Below are positions 48,254 through 58,317 of a stretch of DNA of 64,000 bases, piece after piece. Every line of letters begins with the position of its first letter. Position 1 is the stretch's first letter. This stretch comes from Catenovulum agarivorans DS-2 (GTDB lineage: Bacteria; Pseudomonadota; Gammaproteobacteria; Enterobacterales; Alteromonadaceae). A program made the position numbers and the translations under genes. The stretch spans positions 47,192-111,191 of the forward strand of contig NZ_ARZY01000011.1 in NCBI RefSeq assembly GCF_000568405.1, written 5' to 3'. The notes below the pieces were generated by a model that saw nothing but the letters and a program-made list of their open reading frames with translations, ran no database searches and was not told the origin of the DNA.

Positions 48254-51200
48254 TTATTCTAGCTCTACAGCTGTAGTCGACGAATTCCCTGTTGTTTTAT
48301 CAGCATACTGATAATCCAGCGTGAGCGGGCTTCCATCCAACAACTCATCAGAGTTAAAGTTTTCTTCAAATATCTCGTTAGTACCTTCGACATCCGAGAA
48401 CACTCTGAAGTCATCAATCTCTAATTTATCTCCACCCTTAGTCTGAATTGAGAAGAACTTAGGTCCCTTGCCAAACAATCCAGCTACAGTGAACGCAGGG
48501 AACATACCATCCGTAATTTCGTTATGGCCAGACACTGGCACACCGTCAATCGTTAAACTTAGCTTAGGTACATTTTTACCATGTAAGTTAACCGTGTTGG
48601 CCATAGTGTCTGCAGTTGCATCCCAAGTGAGCACAAAGGTAGAGAACTGACCTTTAGTATGGGTTTGGTCTGCTACAAAAGTACTAGAGTTGCTTGCTGC
48701 ATCATACAATTTGATCTGTCCGTTAGAGCGCAGAACCAATGCCAACATGGTTCGTAAATACTCAGTGCCTTTCCATTTGTGGCCATGGAATAGAATTTTG
48801 GCATCTTTATTTGAAGCCGAATTTTCTGAGTATCTCACTTTAAAGGTCGCCATGCCTTTTAATAGGTCACTCGTTGTCCCATCTCCATTGTCAATGGTTG
48901 GCATATTTATTACCCATTTGGCATCAGCACCATTGTTGTCGCCTACTTCAGCGGCAAAGTTTGGTACAGATGGGAAGGCAACAGCTGATGCCGCAGAGTT
49001 CGCAGTGGTTTTAGACGCTTGATAGTCAACTGTGATTGGGCTGCCAGCCAATAAATCATCGCTATCAAAACCTTCACTGAATACTTCCTGAGTACCTGCA
49101 ATATCTGAATAAACTTTAAAGTCATCAATATCTAGCTTGTCAGTCTGTTTAGTCTGGATAGAGAAGAACTTAGGCCCTTTGCCAAATAAAGATGCCACTG
49201 TATACGCAGGGAAAGCACCATTGTTTATTTCAGCAGGCCCTGATGCAGGCTCACCATTGATTCTAAACCACAACATAGGTGCATTTTTGCCCTGTGAGTT
49301 AACCGTATTGGCCATTGTGTCAGCAGTTGCATCCCAGCTTAGTTCAAAATGAGTAACCTCACCTTTAACATGTTTTTGATCTAACACCACGGTATTAGCG
49401 CTGCCGTTGCCACTGGCATCATATAGTTTGATAGTACCGTCTGCTTTTAAGATCATCGCTAGCATGGTTCTAAGATACTCGGTACCTTTCCATTTGTGGC
49501 CATGGAACAACACTTTAATATCTTTAGTTGAATCTTCTGGGTATCGCAAAGAGAAGCTCGCTTTACCTTTTAAGATATCAGAAGTTGTGCCATCTCCGTT
49601 ATCAATTGACGGTAAATCAATAACCCACTTCGCATCAGCGTCATTGTTACTACCAACTTGTGCGGCTAGATTTTTGCCCTCGGTAGACACAATACTAATT
49701 GGTAAAGTCTCGGTCGTACCATCTAACGCAGTCACAGTAATATCAACGTTATACGGTAAAGTTAAACCTTCATTGTTGATAGCATTGTCTAATGCATCTG
49801 CATCCGCCTCATATGTCCAATTACCCATAGTATCTATAGAGAACAGGCCATACTCAACTGGGCTATTATCTAATGCTTGGAAGCTTGCTTCCCATGCATT
49901 GGTGTCAGTTATAGTTAACTGACCATTAGCAACAGTTACCTTTTGATTGACTTGGCTCGACGAAACGCCATCTTCCAATGTTGGTAAGTTACTGATGGCT
50001 GCTGTTTCTTGCATAACAGGCAATATTGAAACATCAAAAGATGTTTGAGTGCCATCAACCGTTGTTAAAGTGATCGTATCCACTAATGGACTTGGTGCTT
50101 CACCAGTGTATTTTAAAGCAAGTACATCTGGGTTGGTAAAGTCAATATTGTATCGCCAGTTTCCAGCCGCATCGACTGTCACGCTGCCATAATTTAGCCC
50201 TTCAGCAGAGTCAATTAGCGGCATAAACGCAGCTTGTTGATAGTTAGGGTCGCTTACGGTTATTTCGCCCGCTGTAAGTCCGTCATTCAAACTAACTTCA
50301 GCCGCTGGGTACATAAAGGCATCTTGACCTTCACCTACTGTTGAGCCAGGTACTTTGTCAAACTCCGCAGGCTCTAGCAAGGTACCCGAAATGGTAATCG
50401 TTACTTTTTGTTCGTTACCTTCCAGACCTTTAGACAATACAGTGAAGCTATCTTCGACTTTTGGTACTAAATCTAAGTCAAGAAATGGGTCTTCGTAATA
50501 CAAATAAGAGTCAGAGTTTGGATCGTATAAATCTTTCACTACCTGACGGCTATGGTCAAGCGCGTAGCTCCAACTTACTTTAGCAGGTTGTGCTTTCACC
50601 CCTTTCACAGCTTCAATACCGTTTTCTGGGTCAGCTTCAACCGCGGGTATCGCTCCGACAGGTTTAGAAACAGTCAAGGTTATGCTGCCGTATTTAGTAT
50701 CAACACTCGCTTGCCCACCAGAAACGGCTAATGCATCCAAGTCGACTGAAGTACCTTCCATGCCCATGTGATCGTACAAAGTTGAAAACTCAGCTTCCGC
50801 TGGGTTTGCATCTGTCACTGTTGTTGAACGATTGTCAGCCGTTGGGCCATCTAAGCTCACAAAGTGTTCTGTACCATTAAATACAGAATCTTCATCTATC
50901 CCTTTAATCGTCACTCTAAAGGTTTTTTGCGTGCCATCCATTGTTCTTACTGTAAAGGTGTCAGTTAAATCAGTTGCACCAGTTGGATCGGCTTCCACCA
51001 AGTTCTTAATATCTGGATGCTCTGGCGTATCTGAGTCACCATTGCCACGATGCAGGGTATAGGTCCAATCACCAGCGGCAGTAATTTCAAGTTCACCATA
51101 TGCATAGAGTTTAGGATTACCGTCTGCATCAACAATAGTATTGCCTTCTGCATTAACTGCTTCTCTGTGGTTAACTAAAACTTCTGGAATAAAGAGTGAT

Positions 51201-51448
51201 TCACCAGCACTCGGATCTTCCACTATGTATCTGCCAGTTGGGTTTAATTGCTTATTGGCTTCAGCAACAAAGACCTCGGGCGCTGCCACTCTTTCTTGTA
51301 CATTGCCTTCGCTGTCCTTCACCTCAACATAAAATTCAGGTACAGTTGAAGGGTCGACAACAAAGCCTATTTGTTGATCATCATTACTGCCGTCACCACA
51401 CGCGGTTAAAGTCGCGGCAATTGATAAAGCTAATATTGTATGTTTCAT
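48254..51448 (-). CDS. VCBS-repeat lipoprotein with duplicated jelly-roll modules
   Basis: A 1064-residue lipoprotein (AATLTACGDGS). Residues from about 40 to 590 are VCBS-type repeats: WTYTLHRG, VEDSFTVLS, WRYNI and WTYEADADAL-type strands with repeated TxTxxDGT blocks. Two C-terminal modules follow, starting near residues 596 and 829 (period about 233). Each has KWVIxxPxIDNGDGTTSDxLKG, FHGHKWKGTEYLRTMLA, LYDA and FFSIQTK, suggesting a recent internal duplication. No catalytic motif is recognised, so a surface glycan-binding or spacer role is likely. It follows another VCBS lipoprotein gene and the TonB receptor gene on the same strand, so it is placed to work with the receptor. The jelly-roll modules may bind ulvan; this is inference. 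Confidence 0.8.
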   Translation of the reverse strand: MKHTILALSIAATLTACGDGSNDDQQIGFVVDPSTVPEFYVEVKDSEGNVQERVAAPEVFVAEANKQLNPTGRYIVEDPSAGESLFIPEVLVNHREAVNAEGNTIVDADGNPKLYAYGELEITAAGDWTYTLHRGNGDSDTPEHPDIKNLVEADPTGATDLTDTFTVRTMDGTQKTFRVTIKGIDEDSVFNGTEHFVSLDGPTADNRSTTVTDANPAEAEFSTLYDHMGMEGTSVDLDALAVSGGQASVDTKYGSITLTVSKPVGAIPAVEADPENGIEAVKGVKAQPAKVSWSYALDHSRQVVKDLYDPNSDSYLYYEDPFLDLDLVPKVEDSFTVLSKGLEGNEQKVTITISGTLLEPAEFDKVPGSTVGEGQDAFMYPAAEVSLNDGLTAGEITVSDPNYQQAAFMPLIDSAEGLNYGSVTVDAAGNWRYNIDFTNPDVLALKYTGEAPSPLVDTITLTTVDGTQTSFDVSILPVMQETAAISNLPTLEDGVSSSQVNQKVTVANGQLTITDTNAWEASFQALDNSPVEYGLFSIDTMGNWTYEADADALDNAINNEGLTLPYNVDITVTALDGTTETLPISIVSTEGKNLAAQVGSNNDADAKWVIDLPSIDNGDGTTSDILKGKASFSLRYPEDSTKDIKVLFHGHKWKGTEYLRTMLAMILKADGTIKLYDASGNGSANTVVLDQKHVKGEVTHFELSWDATADTMANTVNSQGKNAPMLWFRINGEPASGPAEINNGAFPAYTVASLFGKGPKFFSIQTKQTDKLDIDDFKVYSDIAGTQEVFSEGFDSDDLLAGSPITVDYQASKTTANSAASAVAFPSVPNFAAEVGDNNGADAKWVINMPTIDNGDGTTSDLLKGMATFKVRYSENSASNKDAKILFHGHKWKGTEYLRTMLALVLRSNGQIKLYDAASNSSTFVADQTHTKGQFSTFVLTWDATADTMANTVNLHGKNVPKLSLTIDGVPVSGHNEITDGMFPAFTVAGLFGKGPKFFSIQTKGGDKLEIDDFRVFSDVEGTNEIFEENFNSDELLDGSPLTLDYQYADKTTGNSSTTAVELE

Positions 51449-51500
51449 GATTTGCCTTTAAATTCTTGTTGGTTATCCAAATGTCTTGTCAATTGCGAAA

Positions 51501-53072
51501 TTACAAAGACGACTCTACGACCAGCACGTTATCTGTTGTGACATCACTATAACGTTGCGAACTCACCTCAATTAAAGGTGTGCCTTCTTCACTGTTTGAG
51601 AAAGTCTCTTCAAACACAGGCGCATCAAATTGGATATCAGCATCAATTTCAGAGAAGTATCTAATATCATCGATTAACAATGCACCCGCACCAGACTCAT
51701 CTTCTTCGACTTCCAATCGCATTTGTTGAAGGCAACCGTATATGCTTGACCCTGCTAAGGTTTGTGCGAGGAATCTTTCATTTGGATTTACCGGAATCGC
51801 TTTATGGTCTGAGGTAATTTTTTCCCCATCAACCTTGAGCGTCATCTTCGGTCTGACATAACTATTTTTATGTTCCCAGGTCATTTCAATCAGTGTCCAA
51901 TCATCTGGTTTTAACATTTGGTCAAACACAACTTTTTCGGTGATGATTCTATTATTGGAGTCTCTAGCATAATCATCCGCACCATTTTTATATGAGCCGC
52001 CTGGAACAAGTGCTGCAGACCACATAGCCAGTGTGCCGTCGAAACTGGCATACAGGTTGATCATTCTGCGCTGTTCAGTATTCCATCGACCACAGCCAAA
52101 ACCTATATTGGCTTCTTTAGCTAAATCAGAGGTGGGTTTAAGTTTAAAAGTTATCTTGCCGCTTTCAGTGTCAGTCTTACTAATTTCATTTCCAAAATTG
52201 ATTTTCAGTACACTCTCTTTGTCTTTAGACGTAGGCACTGATGCCGCAAAGTTTTTTGGCGCAGCGGTAATATTAACCTTAAACTCTTGAGTCGAGCCAT
52301 CAACCGAGTATAAATTGAACGTCTCTGTCACTGGTGGTGGGCTATTGCCCTCTTCGTCTTCAACAAGATGCGCGAGGTCAGGGTGTTGTTTATTCAACTC
52401 ATACGTCCACTTACCATCCGGTTCAATATTAATGCTGCCGTATTTAGGTACCGCATCTGGATACATTGGCTCGTCGTTATCATTTTTCATATGTGCCGCA
52501 TCAATAAAAGCAGATTGAGCATAGTTTTCATCGTAGACCAATGCTCGACCAAAAGCAGTTGCTGCATCGCCCCCACGTGCAACGTTGGCGATAACCGCAC
52601 CTTTAAACTCAGCCGGAATGCCTTCTTGAACACCTTTGATAACAAAGTTAAGTGTATTTGTTGTACCATCCAACGACGTTAGGGTAATACTGTCAGTCAG
52701 TTCGCCATTTGGATCATTCATAATGGCCGCTACCTCTTGATGATCAACGTTTAGCTCGTATGTCCATTCATCGTTGTAGTTGTCCGTACCTTCAAATTTA
52801 TGCAAAGTAAAGGTGCCGTATTCAGCTGCGGTAATTTTGTCGTAAACAAATTCAGCTTCACCAAAGTTAACATCGGTCACACCCAAGGTACCAGATGCCT
52901 TGCCGTGCCCAGTTGTTAACTCAACGGTTAACCCTTCACCTTCGGTACCAAAAAAACCAACCTCGGTGCTAAATTCATTATTAAAATCGGCAGGAAGCTG
53001 CTTTTTGCCGCTATTGTCTATTTCACACGCACATAACGAGAGAATAGATAGTGTTAAAAGTGTTTTCTTCAT
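51501..53072 (-). CDS. VCBS-repeat lipoprotein, jelly-roll module
   Basis: A 523-residue lipoprotein (SILSLCAC). The start at 53072 is preferred: it has a GGAACG ribosome site and begins directly with the signal peptide. Two VCBS-type repeats (VTDVNFGEAEFVYD with DEWTYEL, then KWTYELNKQHPDLAHL) span about residues 40-285. A single C-terminal jelly roll from about residue 290 has the same general plan as the duplicated modules of the next gene (INFGNE, GKITFKLKP, NLYASFDGTLAMW, then LIDDIRYFSE). It lies 60 bp after the TonB receptor gene, within the same minus-strand unit. It probably binds glycan at the cell surface and partners the receptor, analogous in position (not sequence) to SusD. No enzymatic motif is visible. 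Confidence 0.8.
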   Translation of the reverse strand: MKKTLLTLSILSLCACEIDNSGKKQLPADFNNEFSTEVGFFGTEGEGLTVELTTGHGKASGTLGVTDVNFGEAEFVYDKITAAEYGTFTLHKFEGTDNYNDEWTYELNVDHQEVAAIMNDPNGELTDSITLTSLDGTTNTLNFVIKGVQEGIPAEFKGAVIANVARGGDAATAFGRALVYDENYAQSAFIDAAHMKNDNDEPMYPDAVPKYGSINIEPDGKWTYELNKQHPDLAHLVEDEEGNSPPPVTETFNLYSVDGSTQEFKVNITAAPKNFAASVPTSKDKESVLKINFGNEISKTDTESGKITFKLKPTSDLAKEANIGFGCGRWNTEQRRMINLYASFDGTLAMWSAALVPGGSYKNGADDYARDSNNRIITEKVVFDQMLKPDDWTLIEMTWEHKNSYVRPKMTLKVDGEKITSDHKAIPVNPNERFLAQTLAGSSIYGCLQQMRLEVEEDESGAGALLIDDIRYFSEIDADIQFDAPVFEETFSNSEEGTPLIEVSSQRYSDVTTDNVLVVESSL

Positions 53073-53132
53073 TTTTTCGTTCCAATAAATTCTGTTTAAA
53101 AACCAATGCACTTCACGTGCAAATATTTGCTC

Positions 53133-56100
53133 TTAAAAACTATAATTCAGACCAACCGAGTAGATCCGACCGCTATAACGAATTCGACTGATGGCATCTT
53201 CGTTACCACCTATGTACTCAAATTGTTGGGTATTGGTCAGGTTATATGCTCGTAAACTGAGTTTCAGTTGCTTGGTCAAACGGTATGAAGTAGACAAATC
53301 TAAACGACCACCTGCAGTTTGCGTTCGGGCATCACTACCTAAGAAAGACTTATTGCCGCCAGCACTTAATAGTTTTTCATCTTGCCAGTTGTACGCTAAA
53401 CGGATATTGAACCCCTTGTTTTCATAATAAGTAATTAAGTTATATGAATAAGGTGCGATCCGCGTCATTGGTTGTCCTTCACCTTCATCTAGGTCGATTT
53501 TAGTAAAGTTAAATACCCCACCAAAACCATTCCAAGGGTAAGGTAAGAAGTCTAATTTTTGTTGAACAGACAGTTCATAGCCATTTACAGTAATCGGAAT
53601 ATCACTGTTGTAAGTTGATTTAATAGTAACAAGACGGTCGGTAAACACATCGCCGTTTTCATCTTCAAAGTCACCTATTTCACGACATTCAGGAATGGCT
53701 TTACCTACATCAAGTTCTTGTAACGGTCCAACCCCCCACTCGTCTTCATTACCGATTGGACAGATGGTTGAAGTTTCTATTTTGCCTTCAATTTCCTTTT
53801 TAAACATACCAATGGCAATTGCAGAACCTTCGCGGTTATACCACTCTAACGACAAATCGAAGTTTTGTGATGTATATGGCAATACCTCAGCTTTAGAATT
53901 TTCCAATCTAACTCTGTTACCACTGGTCTGGAATTGTGGACTAGGTGACTGAGCTAACAAGTTTGGACGGACTAAACCTTTTGAATAAGCGGTTCGCAAC
54001 ATTACGTCATCAGCCAATTCAAAAGCTAAGTTTAAAACAGGTAATGTGTGGCTATAGTCATTTTCAGTCAGTACAGCAATGGCTTTACCTTCTTCGTCAA
54101 AACCTTGACCGAAAATATCATTGGTGGTTTCAACGTAACGCACACCTAAGTTACCTGTATATGGCAAACTGGCAACCTCACCTTCAAATTCACCCATCAA
54201 ATAAACCGCATTTATGACCTGATCTGCGTTAAAGTTTAAGCGGTACTTGTCATTCAAGCCGTATGTAGGTTCATCTTCTCTATGGTCTAGTTTTACTGCA
54301 AAACCAGTGGGATCAGCTATCGCAAAATCTTCCACCAGATTGCCATCTTCATCGTAAGGCTTAAGTCCACCTTCTTGTAACAAGCCAGCTAAATTTTCCG
54401 AATTAAGGCGCTGCCAACCATTCTCATTGGTTATGTAATTAGGGTAGTCACCGTTAAAGTATTCGGCCTGATCTGCTGAATCTAAATCTTGACTAAATAT
54501 TGTATCTTTATTGAGTGCTGCGACATTGATACCACCAGCACCAACAGCAACGTCATAAGTTTCTAATAACTGTCTTTCATGACGACCACCAAACTTCACT
54601 GAAAGTAATCGAAACGCATCACCGCCAATATCGACAAAACGTTTAAAGTTAAGCTCGCCTGATTCGTACTCCCTTTCAGGACGCTGCACGCGACCATGCG
54701 AGAAAAACTCGACACTTTTGCCGCCTAATCCATCAATTTTTTCCTGTCTTTTTTCAGGGTCTTCAGGTAATGCGCCGTCAGGGAAATCATCCAAGTTGTA
54801 AGGGTTTAATTTAGGATCCAATTTACTTGAATTCGACGTCAGCGGTACAGAGCTCCAACCGTTGGCACTTCTTTGCCATGCATCTTCAGGCTCAAGAGGG
54901 TTAAGCAGTGGTTGACCGTTGGCATCCGTTAGCGGATCACCATTTGAGTCTAACGCTGAATAAACATAACTATCCCATCCTTCAATAGATACCTGAGCTT
55001 TTTCAAGGTCACCTTTACCTGTATCAAAGTATGCAGTAATACCTGTTGGTGCATACTTTAAGCTGCTACCTGTTGCTGGATCTTTAAAACTCGCCCATGT
55101 TTTACTTTGATGGCGAATATCTAGTGCCGACTGTTGGAACTCATTTACAGAGCTTGATTTACTCACGGTGCCGTCAATCACCCAATCGTCGACTGAATAA
55201 TTCGCGTATAAAAATATCCCTTTGGCCTCTTCGGTATAAGACATTAAACGCGTGGCTGGTGTGTAGTTAACATTGGAGATACTTGCAACTGTCGCCGCAT
55301 AAACTGGAACAGTGGCTAAATCTGGATTATGAATATCAGGATTATACGAGAAGTTTTGATTGTCACTTAACTTGATAGGTCGGTCATTAATATCATCCGA
55401 CAAAGTGACTCTTTGATCATAAAATGAGCCGTTTCTATCGTTTGATAACATGCCAACGTTAAAATCTTCCATGGTGCTTTCACCAAGATCACGTTTGGTG
55501 TACAACAAGTTGGCGCCAATTTTAAGTGAGTCTGTCACTTTGTATTCAATGTTACCCGTTGCAGAGATACGATTACCACGTGAATTTTCAGTAACTTGCG
55601 CCGCAGAACCTATCACTTTAATAATGGCTAAAGGTTCAGTGATGCCATGTAAATCTTTATAGGCTTGCAATGCCTCTGGGCTAATAAAGTTAGTGGCTTG
55701 GCTCGTGTTGTTTTCAATTGTATTTAACGCATTATAAGCTCTGAAATTTGCAGTATCGCGACGGAAATTTTGCTCTGAGCCGGCGACTTTCCATGCTATC
55801 GCTAATCTATCTTTAATTAGATGTTTTGAACCAGAAAATGCCAGAGTACTATTCCAAGTATCAGCAAGCTCTTCATATCGACTACCAAAGTTTAACGAGT
55901 AACGACCATCTGGTTTGCCTAGTGCACGTTGTAATTTTTTATCAACAATACCAGCAATGCCGCCTTCCTGCATGTCAGCCGTCGGAGATTTAACCACAGT
56001 TACACCGTCGAAAACGCCACCTTCAAATGAACCGAATGGGTTGGCGCCCCCCACCATACCCGCACTTCGACTGGGAGTTGCGAAGCCTTGGCCTTCAGCG

Positions 56101-56486
56101 GTTACTTTAACAAAACCACCTTTTAAACCACGTAAATTAATTTCAGCATTACGCTGACCATCATCTGTATTTAATTGAATACCGGGCAAAGCTTGTAATG
56201 CTTCACCTAAGTTAAGCGCAGGTAAACTATCGATATCGGTAGCTGAAATCGCATCAACAATAGAGGTTGCTTCACGTTTTACATTTAACGCATTTTCCAA
56301 TGAGCTTCTGACCCCGGTAATTTCAATTACCTCGAGTTCTTCTTGTTCTTGTGCTCCGGTTAATGCAGAGTTTACTTCGGCTGCTATCACCGAAGGCGTA
56401 AACAAAGCCATAAGAAGACTTGCAGACCCACCGATTAAAGCAGCACGTTGCAAGTGTTTCTTCGTAGATTTTTTGCTGTTGGTCAT
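53133..56486 (-). CDS. TonB-dependent outer-membrane receptor
   Basis: A 1117-residue receptor with a signal peptide ending VIAA. A TonB-box-like segment (EELEVIEITG) near residue 50 leads into the plug domain (SIVDAISATDIDSLPALNLGEALQALPGIQ, about 65-200), followed by a long beta-barrel and the terminal strand YSVGLNYSF with the aromatic end residue. This is the TIGR01782-like form that many gammaproteobacteria use for oligosaccharide uptake. It is the only outer-membrane transporter in the window and so the likely importer of ulvan oligomers, energised by TonB/ExbBD encoded elsewhere. It heads the minus-strand unit with the two VCBS lipoproteins. Its leader is about 160 nt from the GTAGTA form of the locus motif. 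Confidence 0.95.
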   Translation of the reverse strand: MTNSKKSTKKHLQRAALIGGSASLLMALFTPSVIAAEVNSALTGAQEQEELEVIEITGVRSSLENALNVKREATSIVDAISATDIDSLPALNLGEALQALPGIQLNTDDGQRNAEINLRGLKGGFVKVTAEGQGFATPSRSAGMVGGANPFGSFEGGVFDGVTVVKSPTADMQEGGIAGIVDKKLQRALGKPDGRYSLNFGSRYEELADTWNSTLAFSGSKHLIKDRLAIAWKVAGSEQNFRRDTANFRAYNALNTIENNTSQATNFISPEALQAYKDLHGITEPLAIIKVIGSAAQVTENSRGNRISATGNIEYKVTDSLKIGANLLYTKRDLGESTMEDFNVGMLSNDRNGSFYDQRVTLSDDINDRPIKLSDNQNFSYNPDIHNPDLATVPVYAATVASISNVNYTPATRLMSYTEEAKGIFLYANYSVDDWVIDGTVSKSSSVNEFQQSALDIRHQSKTWASFKDPATGSSLKYAPTGITAYFDTGKGDLEKAQVSIEGWDSYVYSALDSNGDPLTDANGQPLLNPLEPEDAWQRSANGWSSVPLTSNSSKLDPKLNPYNLDDFPDGALPEDPEKRQEKIDGLGGKSVEFFSHGRVQRPEREYESGELNFKRFVDIGGDAFRLLSVKFGGRHERQLLETYDVAVGAGGINVAALNKDTIFSQDLDSADQAEYFNGDYPNYITNENGWQRLNSENLAGLLQEGGLKPYDEDGNLVEDFAIADPTGFAVKLDHREDEPTYGLNDKYRLNFNADQVINAVYLMGEFEGEVASLPYTGNLGVRYVETTNDIFGQGFDEEGKAIAVLTENDYSHTLPVLNLAFELADDVMLRTAYSKGLVRPNLLAQSPSPQFQTSGNRVRLENSKAEVLPYTSQNFDLSLEWYNREGSAIAIGMFKKEIEGKIETSTICPIGNEDEWGVGPLQELDVGKAIPECREIGDFEDENGDVFTDRLVTIKSTYNSDIPITVNGYELSVQQKLDFLPYPWNGFGGVFNFTKIDLDEGEGQPMTRIAPYSYNLITYYENKGFNIRLAYNWQDEKLLSAGGNKSFLGSDARTQTAGGRLDLSTSYRLTKQLKLSLRAYNLTNTQQFEYIGGNEDAISRIRYSGRIYSVGLNYSF

Positions 56487-56624
56487 GTTGTTGTCCTGTT
56501 TGACATTGTTATTTTAAACACTCTGTTTTCTTGCATTGCCAGCACCCCATTGCTGCTAAAGCGCGTAACAAGCATGAAATAGGTAGGTTGCAGCCACACG
56601 TTATGTCTAAACTGTGGCATCACC

Positions 56625-56663
56625 TAGTAGTGAAGAGGATTGATTGGTAAAAATTACTACCCC
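56625..56663 (-). promoter_or_regulatory. Locus motif copy 9 (GTAGTA form), upstream of TonB receptor
   Basis: On the minus strand GGGGTAGTAATTTTT (56663 to 56649), then at the shared spacing CCTCTTCACTACTAG. It lies about 140 nt before the TonB receptor start, implying a long 5' leader. Confidence 0.6.
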
Positions 56664-56904
56664 TTTCACTCACATTTTTTTAACCTTTAATAAAATAACA
56701 GCACATCCAGTCACTTTCAATCACAAACAGTATAAAATATAGTCAGAAAAACCCAAATATATAGATCTAAATAAAAATTACTGAATTAAAACAACAAGTT
56801 CGGCGAGGTAACAATTTAACAAAAATAATCAAAATTAAAGAAAAATGACGAGAGATTTATCTCTAGCCTGAAAATTGTTAGAAGGAAGGTTAGATTAGGC
56901 GCAT

Positions 56905-56934
56905 AAAAAAGGCCTTGTATCACTACAAAGGCCT
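56905..56934 (-). terminator. Rho-independent terminator after GH88
   Basis: On the minus strand AGGCCTTTGTA and TACAAGGCCT pair with one bulge around a 4-nt loop and run into TTTTTT. It lies 20 bp past the GH88 stop. Confidence 0.88.
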
Positions 56935-56954
56935 GTTATTTTTTATAATTGTTA

Positions 56955-58217
56955 TTACAAAGCCTTACAACGATTCAACGCTTGTAAATAATAGAAATCA
57001 CCATAATTTAGTGGTGAGTTCAGTTCATCGTTTGCAGGATAGTTACCTGTTGCTTGTTTTAGTAAGAAGTGGCCATTTTCACCTTTGTCAGCCAGGTAAG
57101 CAGGTGATGATAATGTGCGTAACATTTTCATCGCGGCATCGTAATAACGCTTAGACTCGGCACCTTCAACAAAAGTTGAAAGTTCTAACAATGCACTCGC
57201 GGCTAATGAAGCGGCAGATGAGTCGCGGTATAAAGTTGCATCAGGATATTTAGGTGCGTCGTAATCAAAATACGGCACTAAATCTTCAGGCATATTTGGG
57301 TGGGTTAAAATATAATTGGCAATGCCGCGCGCATGGTTTAAGAATTTTTCATCTTTCGTGTAACGGTAAGTAACTGTGTAACCGTACAACCCCCAACCTT
57401 GGCCGCGTGACCATGAAGAGTCATCTGCAATACCTTGGAAAGTTTGTTTCCAATTTGGTTTGCCTGTTTCTCTGTCGTAATTCACTAAGTGGAACGAACT
57501 GTAATCATCGCGGAAATGGTGTTCCATTGTGATGGTTGCATGGCTAATGGCCGCATTTTTATAGGTTGGATCGCCAGTAATTTCAGATGCGCGGTACAAC
57601 AATTCCAAGTTCATCATGTTGTCGATAATAACTGGGAATTCCCAAGTGCCCCAGCTCCATGAGTAGGTAACACCAATCTTAGGGTTGTAGCGTTCCATCA
57701 AAGTTTTTGCTGCATTTACAATCACTTCTTCATACGCTTTATTGTTAGTTAAACGCAAACCATTGCCGAAGCTGTCATAAATAATAAAACCGATATCATG
57801 GGTTTTGCGGTTGTATTGATTATCTTTAAGTGCAAGCGTCCATTCGGTTGCTGTATCTAACCAAGTTTGATTTTGATTATGTTCGTATAAATTCCAAAAG
57901 CTACCCGCTACAAAACCGGTTGTCCATCCCAGTTTAGGATCAAACCTAGTTACGCCATTGCTGTACGATCTAGGTACTTTTGTTGGGTCTGTGTAGGCTT
58001 TTCGAAAGCCGTCGTATTGAATGGTTGCTTGGTCTAATGCCGCACTGCAAAATGCAGCGTTGTCTGCAGGCCAGTCGATCTTTTTAGAATACGTGACAGT
58101 GTTTGGCACTTTTTCTTTTACAGCCGGTGCACTGACTTGTTTATCCGTTGCACTGCATGCACTTAAAATACATGCAGCTATGATAGATGGAAGAAGATGT
58201 TTGTTATTAATCATCAC
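56955..58217 (-). CDS. GH88 unsaturated glucuronyl hydrolase lipoprotein
   Basis: A 420-residue lipoprotein (AACILSAC). Family blocks: WTTGFVAGSFWNLYEHNQN, THDIGFIIYDSFGNG with Asp141, VIIDNMMNLELLYRAS with Asp199, SRGQGWGLYGYTVTYRYT and RDSSAASLAASALLEL. Asp141 and Asp199 fit the two catalytic Asp of Bacillus UGL (Asp88/Asp149), though 58 rather than 61 apart. GH88 hydrates the unsaturated uronate at the non-reducing end of lyase products, so it follows PL25 in both pathway and gene order. It shares its role with the GH105 at 17538-18734, perhaps with a different preference for sulfation or chain length. A strong terminator follows. Confidence 0.92.
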   Translation of the reverse strand: MMINNKHLLPSIIAACILSACSATDKQVSAPAVKEKVPNTVTYSKKIDWPADNAAFCSAALDQATIQYDGFRKAYTDPTKVPRSYSNGVTRFDPKLGWTTGFVAGSFWNLYEHNQNQTWLDTATEWTLALKDNQYNRKTHDIGFIIYDSFGNGLRLTNNKAYEEVIVNAAKTLMERYNPKIGVTYSWSWGTWEFPVIIDNMMNLELLYRASEITGDPTYKNAAISHATITMEHHFRDDYSSFHLVNYDRETGKPNWKQTFQGIADDSSWSRGQGWGLYGYTVTYRYTKDEKFLNHARGIANYILTHPNMPEDLVPYFDYDAPKYPDATLYRDSSAASLAASALLELSTFVEGAESKRYYDAAMKMLRTLSSPAYLADKGENGHFLLKQATGNYPANDELNSPLNYGDFYYLQALNRCKAL

Positions 58218-58317
58218 AAAACTTACCTTTTTGTTAGTTCAGCTCTATATGATAGACGCTTTTTCGCAACTTTTCCTCAAAACAAACACATTCAATCATT
58301 TATAATCAAAATATAAT

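Larger units (their letters stand above)
56487..56954. other. Intergenic region: TonB receptor promoter and GH88 terminator
   Basis: No gene is seen in these 468 bases. They hold the locus motif for the receptor (56625-56663), about 240 AT-rich bases without a recognised element, and the GH88 terminator (56905-56934). Confidence 0.6.

Noticed and set aside
53945..54217. Open frame opposite the TonB receptor
   Set aside because: It overlaps conserved beta-barrel coding sequence; no motif or upstream signal supports it.
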